NCBI GenBank assembly: GCA_023404715.1
Contig: JAEYAR010000192.1
Location: 1-16,363 of the forward strand
DNA from: Bacillota bacterium
Lineage (GTDB): Bacteria > Bacillota > Clostridia > Christensenellales > Aristaeellaceae
DNA: 16,363 bases
Direction of reading: 5' to 3'
Below are positions 1 to 6,693 of the stretch, piece after piece. Both the position numbers and the translations under genes were made by a program. Under the pieces are notes generated by a model. It did not search any database. It saw only the letters and a program-made list of their open reading frames with translations, and was not told the origin of the DNA. Within the stretch, counting starts at the first letter, position 1. Each line of letters begins with the position of its first letter.

Positions 1-50
1 CTGATTTCGCCTTGAGAGGGCGACGTCTTAACCGCTTGACCATGGAGCCA
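1..50 (-). tRNA. tRNA-Glu (anticodon CUC), 3' part cut off by window edge
   Basis: Read on the minus strand, the 5' acceptor strand TGGCTCC (plus 44-50) is followed by a D-arm with GGTCAAGCGGTTAAGAC. The anticodon arm has TCGCC/GGCGA stems and loop CTCTCAA, giving anticodon CUC for GAG codons. The T-arm and 3' acceptor strand lie beyond position 1. It sits 3 nt downstream of tRNA-Gln and shares its promoter. Confidence 0.93.
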
Positions 51-53
51 TAA

Positions 54-127
54 TGGCTGGGGAACTAGGATTCGAACCTAGACAATACGAGTCAGAGTCG
101 TAGGTGCTGCCGTTACACAATTCCCCA
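54..127 (-). tRNA. tRNA-Gln (anticodon CUG), CCA encoded
   Basis: This is a complete cloverleaf of 74 nt on the minus strand. The acceptor is TGGGGAA/TTCCCCA with discriminator G and genomically encoded CCA. The D-stem is GTGT/GCAC. The anticodon stem is TACGA/TCGTA with loop CTCTGAC, giving CUG for CAG codons. The T-arm is CTAGG/CCTAG with loop TTCGAAT. It is the first tRNA of a Gln-Glu tandem. Confidence 0.96.
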
Positions 128-178
128 CTATTCAGTTCGTGCGGGAGCGTTTTTCAAGTGCTCCGTTCGACGAATGAT

Positions 179-207
179 ATTATAGCGCAAAACGAGTCCC
201 ATGTCAA
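179..207 (-). promoter_or_regulatory. Perfect-consensus housekeeping promoter for the tRNA-Gln/tRNA-Glu transcript
   Basis: On the minus strand TTGACA (plus 202-207) and TATAAT (plus 179-184) are separated by exactly 17 bp. Both hexamers match the vegetative sigma consensus perfectly, as expected for a stable-RNA promoter. The start would fall near 172, giving a leader of about 45 nt before tRNA-Gln. That leader has a GGAGC/GCTCC stem-loop at 144-164. The -35 box lies only about 10 bp past the spoIVFB stop codon. Confidence 0.92.
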
Positions 208-216
208 CCGGTTTTT

Positions 217-1143
217 TCAATCTTTTTTCACTTTTGTGCCGCTTGCACGCTTCTGCCCGTTTTCTGCCTCCCGCGCTCGCAGCACCTCTAATACGCTTTG
301 ACCAGGGTTTTCCATGAGCGCCGCGAGCAATGCGTCCTCACGCAGCGTGCCCAGCGGGCGCAACCGGTCGTCTACCACCTGAAAATCACCGTAGGCCTGC
401 GCGGAAAGGCCCCCGGCCAACGCTGCGATCGGCAGGTCCGCGCGCACCAGCATCGAGCGCACCGGCAGCACGCCGCGCCGCGTCAGCTTTTGAACGTGGC
501 AAAGCACGGTGCGTACGCCCCCCATGCCGGGCGTCTGTCGCTCCTTCGCAGCCGCATAGACAAGATAGCTGCCCGTCAAAAAGAGCGTCAGATTGAGGAT
601 GCCGTATATCGCCCCATAGACGCCCAGCGCGATGACCGCAAGGCCCACCGCCTCGCCCGCGCGCGAAAAGATGCGCAGACACCGTTCCTTGCCAAACCGG
701 CCAGCGCAAAGCGCGTATAGGATGCGCCCGCCGTCCAACGGCAACACAGGAAGCAGGTTAAAGGCCATCAGCACCAAATTCACCCGTACAAAGAGCAGCG
801 CGTCGACCCTTGGGACCCAGCCCGACCCGACGCCCGCCATCGCCAGCACGACGAGCAACGCGTTCATCAAAGGCCCCGCCAGCGCGATGACAGCCCCCCG
901 CCAGCCGAGCTCTTCCCGCATGCCCTCCAGCCGCGCGCAAGCCCCAAAGGGCATGAGCTCCATCGAGACAATTTGAAATCCCAAAATACGCGCTACGAGC
1001 GCATGCGCAAGCTCGTGCAGCGTCAACACCGCGACGCCCACCGCGAGCACACGCTGCAGCCCGAGCATGCACATCGCCGCCATGAAGATGGGCAGCGCAG
1101 GATGCATCTCGATCGCGACGTCCTTTACCTTGCCGATCTTCAT
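217..1143 (-). CDS. spoIVFB: Intramembrane zinc metalloprotease, SpoIVFB-like (site-2 protease, M50)
   Basis: This is a polytopic membrane protein of 308 residues. The zinc motif HELAH lies at residues 43-47 inside a hydrophobic segment. The second active-site signature is NLLPVLPLDGGR, with Asp137. Further hydrophobic stretches at about 81-105 and 115-135 complete the M50 core. The C-terminal part (about 228-290) looks like a CBS domain half, as in SpoIVFB. In Bacillus this protease sits in the outer forespore membrane and cleaves pro-sigma-K, and it is held inactive by SpoIVFA; that role is inferred here from family and neighbour. Its ATG overlaps the stop of the SpoIVFA-like gene as ATGA, so the two are probably translationally coupled. 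No terminator is visible after the stop, so readthrough into the tRNA pair is possible. Confidence 0.88.
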   Translation of the reverse strand: MKIGKVKDVAIEMHPALPIFMAAMCMLGLQRVLAVGVAVLTLHELAHALVARILGFQIVSMELMPFGACARLEGMREELGWRGAVIALAGPLMNALLVVLAMAGVGSGWVPRVDALLFVRVNLVLMAFNLLPVLPLDGGRILYALCAGRFGKERCLRIFSRAGEAVGLAVIALGVYGAIYGILNLTLFLTGSYLVYAAAKERQTPGMGGVRTVLCHVQKLTRRGVLPVRSMLVRADLPIAALAGGLSAQAYGDFQVVDDRLRPLGTLREDALLAALMENPGQSVLEVLRAREAENGQKRASGTKVKKD

Positions 1144-1820
1144 CGCTTTGCGACGTTGGCCGGGTTCAGCATCTTCCCATCCTTGCGGATTTCAAAGGAT
1201 AGCTCGCCGCCCGCCGTCCCCAGCACGCCCTCCTCTCCCACATAGTCGCCCTCCCAAGCCAGGCACTGCGAGAGGTTTCCGTAAATCGTCTCCGATCCGT
1301 CCGCGTGCTGCAGCCGCAGCGTATACAGCCCGTCGTCCCTCTGTGTGACGTCCATGACCTCGCCCGCGGCAGCCGCCCGCACGTCGCCTGCATGAGAAAG
1401 TTCCAGCCACGGCTCCTGCTCGCTCCAGGTATGCACGATTTCACCCTCCGGCACCTGATAGGAGGCAGCCTCTTCCCCGACGTTCCAGAAAACGAGCACG
1501 CTTTCAGGCAGCATGTTCTGCACGAATTGCAACCGCCCCAGCGCTTCATCCGGTTCAAAGTCCATCTGCACCGTCTGCACGACGCGCTCTACCAAGCCGC
1601 CAGCCGCCGTCCCACCTATATTGGCGAAGCTCATCACCGCGAGCACAGCCGCCGTGCACAGCGCGCAGTCGCGCAGCAGCCTTTCGGGCAGCGTAAGCGC
1701 GCCCTGCTCCCGCTCGCCGCGTCGCGCCTCCCGCCCGGGTGCGCTGCGGGCGCTTAGCGTGCGCTTTTCTCGCACCTGCATACTGCCTACGTGAATGACA
1801 TGTCTGTCCGGATTGCTCAT
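1140..1820 (-). CDS. spoIVFA: SpoIVFA-like membrane protein with degenerate LytM/M23 domain
   Basis: The 226 residues comprise a basic, charged N-terminus (1-45), one membrane segment (about 51-70), a linker and a C-terminal M23/LytM fold (about 150-222). The usual catalytic HLHFEIR is replaced by LSFEIR (207-212). The first His of the HxH motif is therefore lost, and the domain is probably non-enzymatic, as in SpoIVFA. Adjacency to and ATGA overlap with the SpoIVFB-like protease support the assignment as its inhibitor and anchor. The start is supported by GGGAGGGAT at plus 1826-1834, placed 5 bp before ATG. The sequence alone would also fit a generic M23-family protein; the pairing makes the SpoIVFA call. 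It is the first gene of a two-gene operon. Confidence 0.8.
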   Translation of the reverse strand: MSNPDRHVIHVGSMQVREKRTLSARSAPGREARRGEREQGALTLPERLLRDCALCTAAVLAVMSFANIGGTAAGGLVERVVQTVQMDFEPDEALGRLQFVQNMLPESVLVFWNVGEEAASYQVPEGEIVHTWSEQEPWLELSHAGDVRAAAAGEVMDVTQRDDGLYTLRLQHADGSETIYGNLSQCLAWEGDYVGEEGVLGTAGGELSFEIRKDGKMLNPANVAKR

Positions 1821-1846
1821 GATCTATCCCTCCCGCATCGTACTGA

Positions 1847-1875
1847 TTCCTATGCGGCAAGCGCCTCAATCATGC
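1847..1875 (-). promoter_or_regulatory. Possible sigma-E-type promoter for spoIVFA-spoIVFB
   Basis: On the minus strand GCATGAT (plus 1869-1875) and CATAGGAA (plus 1847-1854) are 14 bp apart. They partly match the sporulation sigma-E consensus (KMATATT, 14-15 bp, CATACAHT), at about 5 of 7 and 5 of 8 positions. Sigma-E control of spoIVF is established in Bacillus. The match here is imperfect, and the predicted start would lie only a few bases from the Shine-Dalgarno site. Confidence 0.35.
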
Positions 1876-1883
1876 ACGCGCTG

Positions 1884-1912
1884 TTGTACTCCGACACGAA
1901 ATGTGGTACAGT
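1884..1912 (+). promoter_or_regulatory. Candidate vegetative promoter of nadE
   Basis: The -35 TTGTAC (1884-1889), a 17-bp spacer and -10 TACAGT (1907-1912) precede nadE. TGG before the -10 box gives an extended -10 element. The -35 is weak (TTG plus partial match). An inverted TGTAC/GTACA pair coincides with the two promoter boxes and could be an operator. The box lies about 50 bp before the GTG start. Confidence 0.45.
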
Positions 1913-1926
1913 ATGGAAAGGATATC

Positions 1927-1942
1927 GCGGGCTTTCGCCCGC
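1927..1942 (+). other. Short perfect hairpin just before the nadE ribosome binding site
   Basis: The arms GCGGGC (1927-1932) and GCCCGC (1937-1942) pair perfectly around loop TTTC, in the nadE leader. The hairpin ends 4 bp before the Shine-Dalgarno AAAGGA (1947-1952). It could stabilise the 5' end of the message or tune initiation; no known riboswitch is recognised. Confidence 0.45.
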
Positions 1943-1962
1943 TATGAAAGGATGAATGCTCC

Positions 1963-4299
1963 GTGCTTAGCGGAATGATCCGCGTCGGCGCCGCCGTCCC
2001 CCGCGTGCAGGTCGCCGACTGCGTTCAAAACACCCAAGAGATCATCAGGCTGATCGACGAGGGCGCCCGCGAGGGCGTCCGCGTCCTCGTATTTCCCGAG
2101 CTCAGCCTCTGCGGCTATACCTGCGGCGACCTGCTGCTGCAACCTGCGCTGCAGCGGGCGGCGCTGCAAGGGCTATGCGAGATCGCCGCGCACGGCGGCA
2201 GCGTCGTATCCATCGTCGGCTTGCCGCTCATGGCAGGCGGCCAGCTCTTCAACTGCGCGGCCGTCGTGCAGGGAGGCCGCGTCGTAGGCGTCGTGCCCAA
2301 GCGGCATTTGCCCAATTACGGCGAGTTTTACGAGCAGCGATGGTTCACCCCGGCCGATGCCGCGCCTGATAGCGTCACGATAGCGGGCATAGATGCGCCT
2401 ATGGGCTCGGATCTGCTCTTCACCTGCGATGACGTCTGCTTCGGCGTCGAGGTCTGCGAAGACCTTTGGGTGCCCGCGCCCCCTTCCGGCCCGTTGAGCA
2501 TGGCGGGTGCGCAGCTGATCTTCAATCCCTCCGCCAGCGACGAGGTGGTCACCAAGCACCGCTATCGCAAAGGGCTACTCTCACAGCAGTCTGCGCGCTG
2601 CATGTGCGGCTACGTCTACGCGGGCGCGGGCTACGGCGAATCGACGACGGACCTGGTCTTCGCCGGCTATGCGGGCGTCTACGAAAACGGCCGCCTGCTC
2701 GCAGAAAATAAGCGCTTTGCCCGCAGCGCGTCGCTGACCGTAGCGGATGTCGACATCGCGCGTCTCGGCTATCAGCGCGCGCGCAACCGTTGTTTCTTTA
2801 CCGATGCGCCCAGGGCATACCGCCGCGTGTCCGTAACGCTCGGCGGCGAAGACAAGGCGGACCTGCGCCGCCCCTTATCGCCCATGCCCTTCGTGCCCCA
2901 GGGCGAAGAGCGAGACCTGCGCACGAAGGAGATCATCGCCATTCAGGAAAACGCCCTGCTCACCCGCTTTGATAGCACCGGCCTGCGCAAAGCGGTCATC
3001 GGCGTGTCCGGCGGGTTGGATTCGACGTTGACCCTGCTCGTCACAGCCCATGCGTTCCGCGAGGCGGGCTACCCTGCCGACGGCGTGCACGCCATCACGA
3101 TGCCGGGCTTTGGCACCGGCAGCCGTACGCTGCATAACGCACGGGCGCTCATGTCCCGCCTGGGGTGTACGGTGCGCGAGATCTCCATCGCGCCCGCGGT
3201 CGCGCAGCACTTTGCGGACATCGGGCAGGACCCGCAGGTGCACGATATCGCCTATGAAAATAGCCAGGCGCGCGAGCGCACGCAAATTTTGATGGACTAC
3301 GCCAACCGCGTCGGCGCGCTGGTGATGGGCACCGGCGATCTGTCGGAGCTGGCCCTGGGCTGGTGCACCTACAACGGCGACCAGATGTCCATGTATAACA
3401 TCAACGGCAGCGTCCCCAAGACGCTTATCCGCCACCTCGTGAGCCACATGGGGCGCCGCGTGTTCGGCGGCGAGATCGCCGCAATCGTGGACGATATCCT
3501 CGATACCCCCATTTCGCCGGAGCTCATCCCCCCCAAGCCGGGCGAGGAGCTCACCCAGCGCACGGAGGACGTGCTGGGGGCGTACGCGTTGCATGACTTT
3601 TTCCTCTACCATATGATGGATTCCGGCGCCGGGCCGCAAAAACTGATGGCGCTCAGCGAAATCGCCTTCGACGGCGTCTACACCCGCCGCCAGATCATCG
3701 ACGCCCTCGAAACGTTCGTGCGCCGCTTCTTCGGCCAGCAATTCAAACGCTCCTGCATGCCGGACGGGCCGAAGGTCGGCAGCGTCAGCCTCTCCCCCCG
3801 CGGGGATTGGCGCATGCCCAGCGACGCCAAAGACGCCCTGTGGCGCGCCGAGGTCGCGCAGCTGCGGCAAAGCCTCAGCTCCTGCGAGGTACGCCCCTTC
3901 GGCTCGCTCGGCGATTACCGATATGTGGTCATGCTTTCGCGCTATCAGGGCAAAATCCTGCTCAGTCAGCACAAGAAGCGAGCCACCTGGGAGACACAGG
4001 GCGGCCATATCGAGCCGGGCGAATCCCCCTTGGAGGCCGCCCGCCGCGAGCTGTTCGAGGAGTCCGGCGCGACGCAGTTCGAGTTGACGCCCCTCTTTGA
4101 TTACCGCGCAGGAGATGAGACCAGCGTCTCAAACGGCGCCGCCTTCCTCGCGGACATCCGCATGCTTTGCGCACTACCCGAAAGCGAGATGGCGCGCACC
4201 TGCACGTTTGACAGCCTGCCGGATAACCTGACGTACCCGGCGATCACGCCGGTGCTGTTTCAGGCGGCGAAAGGGCACTTCCCCGGTTGCAAAGTCTAA
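1963..4299 (+). CDS. nadE: Glutamine-dependent NAD+ synthetase fused to a C-terminal Nudix hydrolase domain
   Basis: This 778-residue enzyme makes NAD+ from nicotinate adenine dinucleotide, ATP and glutamine. The nitrilase-type glutaminase (about 5-285) shows the triad Glu46 (FPELSLCGY), Lys113 and Cys165 (VEVCEDLW). The ATP-pyrophosphatase synthetase domain (about 320-625) has the P-loop SGGLDST (349-355) and ends with the typical GPKVGSVSLSPRGDWRMPSD. Normal clostridial relatives stop soon after this. Here the frame continues through a linker into a Nudix domain (about 650-770). Its box runs from Gly681 to Ala703 and fits Gx5Ex7REUxEExGU exactly (Glu687, Arg695, Glu696, Glu699, Glu700, Gly702). 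The GTG at 1963 is favoured because AAAGGA lies 10 bp upstream; ATG at 1975 is the alternative. The Nudix substrate cannot be read from the sequence. Two hairpins follow the stop codon. Confidence 0.93.
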   Translation: MLSGMIRVGAAVPRVQVADCVQNTQEIIRLIDEGAREGVRVLVFPELSLCGYTCGDLLLQPALQRAALQGLCEIAAHGGSVVSIVGLPLMAGGQLFNCAAVVQGGRVVGVVPKRHLPNYGEFYEQRWFTPADAAPDSVTIAGIDAPMGSDLLFTCDDVCFGVEVCEDLWVPAPPSGPLSMAGAQLIFNPSASDEVVTKHRYRKGLLSQQSARCMCGYVYAGAGYGESTTDLVFAGYAGVYENGRLLAENKRFARSASLTVADVDIARLGYQRARNRCFFTDAPRAYRRVSVTLGGEDKADLRRPLSPMPFVPQGEERDLRTKEIIAIQENALLTRFDSTGLRKAVIGVSGGLDSTLTLLVTAHAFREAGYPADGVHAITMPGFGTGSRTLHNARALMSRLGCTVREISIAPAVAQHFADIGQDPQVHDIAYENSQARERTQILMDYANRVGALVMGTGDLSELALGWCTYNGDQMSMYNINGSVPKTLIRHLVSHMGRRVFGGEIAAIVDDILDTPISPELIPPKPGEELTQRTEDVLGAYALHDFFLYHMMDSGAGPQKLMALSEIAFDGVYTRRQIIDALETFVRRFFGQQFKRSCMPDGPKVGSVSLSPRGDWRMPSDAKDALWRAEVAQLRQSLSSCEVRPFGSLGDYRYVVMLSRYQGKILLSQHKKRATWETQGGHIEPGESPLEAARRELFEESGATQFELTPLFDYRAGDETSVSNGAAFLADIRMLCALPESEMARTCTFDSLPDNLTYPAITPVLFQAAKGHFPGCKV

Positions 4300-4312
4300 A
4301 TGCGCACCGCCT

Positions 4313-4361
4313 AAAGCGAGCCCGAAAGCTGACGTTTCAGCTCTCGGGCTCGCTTTCTTTT
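4313..4361 (+). terminator. Rho-independent terminator after nadE
   Basis: A 13-bp stem pairs AAAGCGAGCCCGA (4313-4325) with TCGGGCTCGCTTT (4344-4356). An inner AGCTGA/TCAGCT stem continues it, and TCTTTT follows on the plus strand. It begins 13 bp after the nadE stop. Confidence 0.88.
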
Positions 4362-4368
4362 CGCGAAT

Positions 4369-4405
4369 AAAGGCGCGAGACCGCTTATCGTTCTCGCGCC
4401 TTTTT
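4369..4405. terminator. Second, probably bidirectional terminator between nadE and pdp
   Basis: AAAGGCGCGAGA (4369-4380) pairs with TCTCGCGCCTTT (4392-4403). A T5 tract follows on the plus strand and TTTATT on the minus strand. It backs up nadE termination and ends the long minus-strand operon 18 bp after the pdp stop. Confidence 0.82.
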
Positions 4406-4422
4406 ATCGTCTATTGCCCGCT

Positions 4423-5757
4423 TTAGGCTCGCACCGCGCCTTCCGGCGTCACCGTCGCATAGATGAGCGGCGGCTTCTTCGGCGCTTCGTCGCTAAGGGT
4501 TACCAGCTCTCGCATGCGCAGGGCCGCGTCCGCCGCGCGCGCTTCGTCCGCCGCGTGGATGTGGCAAAGCGGCTCGCCCGCATGCACGAAATTTCCGATG
4601 CGAGCGTCCATCACCAGCCCTGCCGCGGGGTCGATGACGTCGGTCTTCTGCACGCGCCCTGCGCCCAGGCCCTGCGCCACATAGCCGATGGCCATCGTAT
4701 CCATGGCAGATACATAGCCGTCCCGCGCGGCGGGCACGGGCACGATGTGCCGGGCCTTGGGCAGCAGGTTTACGTCGTCCGCGACGCGCGCATCCCCGCC
4801 TTGCGCCGCGATCATCTCCTTAAACTTATCCAGGCCGGCGCCGCTCTTAAGCGCCTCCTGCATCCTCGCCTTCGCGCCTTCCAGCGTATCGGCAACCCCG
4901 GCCGCCAGCAGCATCTGTCCGCCGAGCGTAAGCGACACCTCTCGCAAGTCTGCGCTGCCCTCGCCCGCCGTGCCTGCTAGGATCTCTATCGCCTCCTTGA
5001 CCTCCAGCGCGTTGCCTACGTGCGTGCCCAACGGCTGGTCCATCCCCGTTACCATCGCCAGCGTCGGCTTCCCCGCCAGCTTTCCAATTTGCACCATCGC
5101 CTCTGCGAGCTTCACGCTTTCCTCGAGCGTCTGCATCAGCGCGCCGCTGCCCGTCTTCACGTCCAGCACGATCGCGTCCGCCCCTGCGGCCAGCTTTTTG
5201 GATAGGATGCTCGATGCGATGAGCGGGATGCTGTCGACCGTGCCCGTCACGTCGCGCAGCGCATAAAGCCGCTTGTCCGCGGGGACGAGGTCCGCCGTCT
5301 GCCCGATCACCGCGCAGCCGACCTTGCGCACCTGTGCCTTGAAGGCCTCTTCCGAAAGCGAGATTTGAAAACCCGGGATGCTCTCCAGCTTGTCCAGCGT
5401 ACCGCCCGTGTGCCCCAGACCGCGCCCGGACATCTTCGCAACCTTGGCGCCGCAGGCCGCCGCGAGCGGCGCGAGCACCAGCGTCGTCGTATCGCCCACG
5501 CCGCCGGTCGAATGCTTGTCTACGCATCGGCCCGCGAAGCCCGACAGATCCACCACGTCGCCGGAGTGCATCATCTCCATCGTCAGATCCGCCGTCTCCT
5601 GCGGCGTCATGCCGGCGAAGCAAATAGCCATCAAAAGCGCCGATACCTGATAGTCGGGCACGGACCCGTCCGCAGCGCCGCGCACAAAATAGCGGATTTC
5701 CTCGCGAGAAAGCGCCGCGCCGCGCTTTTTTTTCAGGATGATTTGGACCATGTTCAT
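4423..5757 (-). CDS. pdp: Pyrimidine-nucleoside phosphorylase
   Basis: This 444-residue cytosolic enzyme phosphorolyses uridine, thymidine or deoxyuridine to base plus (deoxy)ribose-1-phosphate. The phosphate-binding KHSTGGVGD is at 81-89. The thymidine-phosphorylase family signature SGRGLGHTGGTLDKLES is at 110-126. The glycosyltransferase-type catalytic core and the C-terminal PYNP domain (about 340-430) are complete, and length matches the family (about 430-445). An in-frame ATG 39 bp further upstream exists. The start at 5757 is preferred because GGAGGAGG lies 7 bp upstream and the protein then begins MNMVQIILKKK, as relatives do. That ATG overlaps the stop of the glycosylase gene as ATGA. 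It is the last gene of the minus-strand operon. Whether it is Pdp (broad) or DeoA (thymidine-specific) cannot be settled; Firmicutes usually carry Pdp. Confidence 0.93.
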   Translation of the reverse strand: MNMVQIILKKKRGAALSREEIRYFVRGAADGSVPDYQVSALLMAICFAGMTPQETADLTMEMMHSGDVVDLSGFAGRCVDKHSTGGVGDTTTLVLAPLAAACGAKVAKMSGRGLGHTGGTLDKLESIPGFQISLSEEAFKAQVRKVGCAVIGQTADLVPADKRLYALRDVTGTVDSIPLIASSILSKKLAAGADAIVLDVKTGSGALMQTLEESVKLAEAMVQIGKLAGKPTLAMVTGMDQPLGTHVGNALEVKEAIEILAGTAGEGSADLREVSLTLGGQMLLAAGVADTLEGAKARMQEALKSGAGLDKFKEMIAAQGGDARVADDVNLLPKARHIVPVPAARDGYVSAMDTMAIGYVAQGLGAGRVQKTDVIDPAAGLVMDARIGNFVHAGEPLCHIHAADEARAADAALRMRELVTLSDEAPKKPPLIYATVTPEGAVRA

Positions 5758-6254
5758 CGCTTTTCCTCCTCCGCCGCTCTGCGCAGGATTGCCCACGCGG
5801 CGCGTTTTCGATCTATGGAAAGGGTGTAAGCCGGGCTCGTAGACGGCAGCTTCTCAACGCGCAGACCCGCCCGTAAGCGGCCGGAGCGAAGGAGCAGCGT
5901 ATGCGCCGTCCCCCCGTTGCACAGCACCGTATGAATGCCCGACGCAAAAGCAAATAAGCGGTCAAAATCGTTGTACTCGACCGCCCGCATCGCCGTATCG
6001 AGGCTTCCCTCCCGTTCGCAGACGCGCGCCACGTCCCACAGCGCGATACGATGACGTATCGCAAAGGCGATCCGCTCCCCGTAATCCGCAGCCGCCTCTT
6101 CCTGCCAGAGCGAATAGACGATCGGCCAGAACGCATTGCGCGGGTGCGCGTAGTACTGCCCGGCATTCAGCGAGGCGATCCCGGGCATCGAGCCTACGAC
6201 TAACACGCGCGCATCGGGCCCCGCCGCGAACGGGAAGCTCTCACAGCGCGGCAC
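5754..6254 (-). CDS. DNA-deoxyinosine glycosylase-like protein (uracil-DNA glycosylase superfamily, family 6 type)
   Basis: The 166 residues match the compact UDG-superfamily group annotated as DNA-deoxyinosine (hypoxanthine) glycosylase. Motif 1 is GSMPGIASLNAGQYYAHPRN (21-40) followed by AFWPI. The late motif LPSTSPAY stands where the family has its DNA-intercalation loop. Such enzymes excise deaminated bases, chiefly hypoxanthine from deoxyadenosine deamination, leaving abasic sites. The GTG start at 6254 has GGAG 7 bp upstream and lies 14 bp inside the preceding phosphatase gene. Its stop overlaps the pdp ATG. Translation of the three genes is therefore probably coupled. The specific lesion is inferred from family; general family assignment is fairly secure. 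Confidence 0.82.
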   Translation of the reverse strand: MPRCESFPFAAGPDARVLVVGSMPGIASLNAGQYYAHPRNAFWPIVYSLWQEEAAADYGERIAFAIRHRIALWDVARVCEREGSLDTAMRAVEYNDFDRLFAFASGIHTVLCNGGTAHTLLLRSGRLRAGLRVEKLPSTSPAYTLSIDRKRAAWAILRRAAEEEKR

Positions 6255-6690
6255 AGACGCGCTCCATCGCCTTGTCCACGAGGCGCTCCAACTGCTGTGC
6301 GCAGAGCTCGTATACCGCGTCGCTCATGCCAAAGGGGTCGTCTACGTATCCGCCCAGGCCGGCGTACTCGCTCAACGTGAACGTCTTCTCGTTGGGTTGC
6401 ACCTGCAAGATCGCCTGCTTATGCCCTTGCGTCATGGTGAGCACGAGGTCCGCGCCGTCGAATATCTCCGGGGTGAGCATGCGCGCGCGGTGCGTATCCA
6501 GCGAAAGGCCGCGGTTGCGCATGGCGTTCTTCGCGCCGTCCGTCGCCCCCTCGCCCGTATAGGCCGAGATGCCGGCCGAAAAGGCCGTCACCTGCGCCCC
6601 CACGCCGCGGCGCTTGAGCCAATCGCGCGCCAGCGTCTGCGCCATAGGGCTGCGGCAGGTATTGCCGGAACAGACAAACAAAATCTGCAT
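6241..6690 (-). CDS. ywlE: Low-molecular-weight protein phosphatase, probable protein-arginine phosphatase (YwlE-like)
   Basis: The 149 residues form a complete LMW-PTP fold. The P-loop CSGNTCRS has nucleophile Cys7, Arg13 and Ser14, and the general acid is Asp118 in VDDPFG. Position 11 is Thr rather than the Ile/Leu common in tyrosine phosphatases. In Bacillus YwlE that Thr is the determinant of phospho-arginine specificity, and the numbering here is identical. Downstream of sua5/ywlC is also where ywlE lies in Firmicutes. The predicted role is removal of phosphate from arginines marked by McsB for ClpCP degradation; no mcsB is in this window. ATG is 3 bp after the sua5 stop, consistent with coupled translation. 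Tyrosine-phosphatase activity remains the alternative. Confidence 0.88.
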   Translation of the reverse strand: MQILFVCSGNTCRSPMAQTLARDWLKRRGVGAQVTAFSAGISAYTGEGATDGAKNAMRNRGLSLDTHRARMLTPEIFDGADLVLTMTQGHKQAILQVQPNEKTFTLSEYAGLGGYVDDPFGMSDAVYELCAQQLERLVDKAMERVCAAL

Positions 6691-6693
6691 CGC

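Noticed and set aside
1820..1962. Riboswitch or niacin-responsive operator before nadE
   Set aside because: Only a short hairpin and an imperfect TGTAC/GTACA pair are seen; neither matches a riboswitch class I can recognise.
2875..4008. A 377-codon minus-strand open frame opposite nadE
   Set aside because: It is the complement of the NAD synthetase domain and has shadow-type composition with no domain.
5758..5796. Longer start for pdp
   Set aside because: The 13 extra residues have Gly-rich composition, lie within the glycosylase gene and are not family-like; the 5757 start has a strong ribosome site and ATGA overlap.
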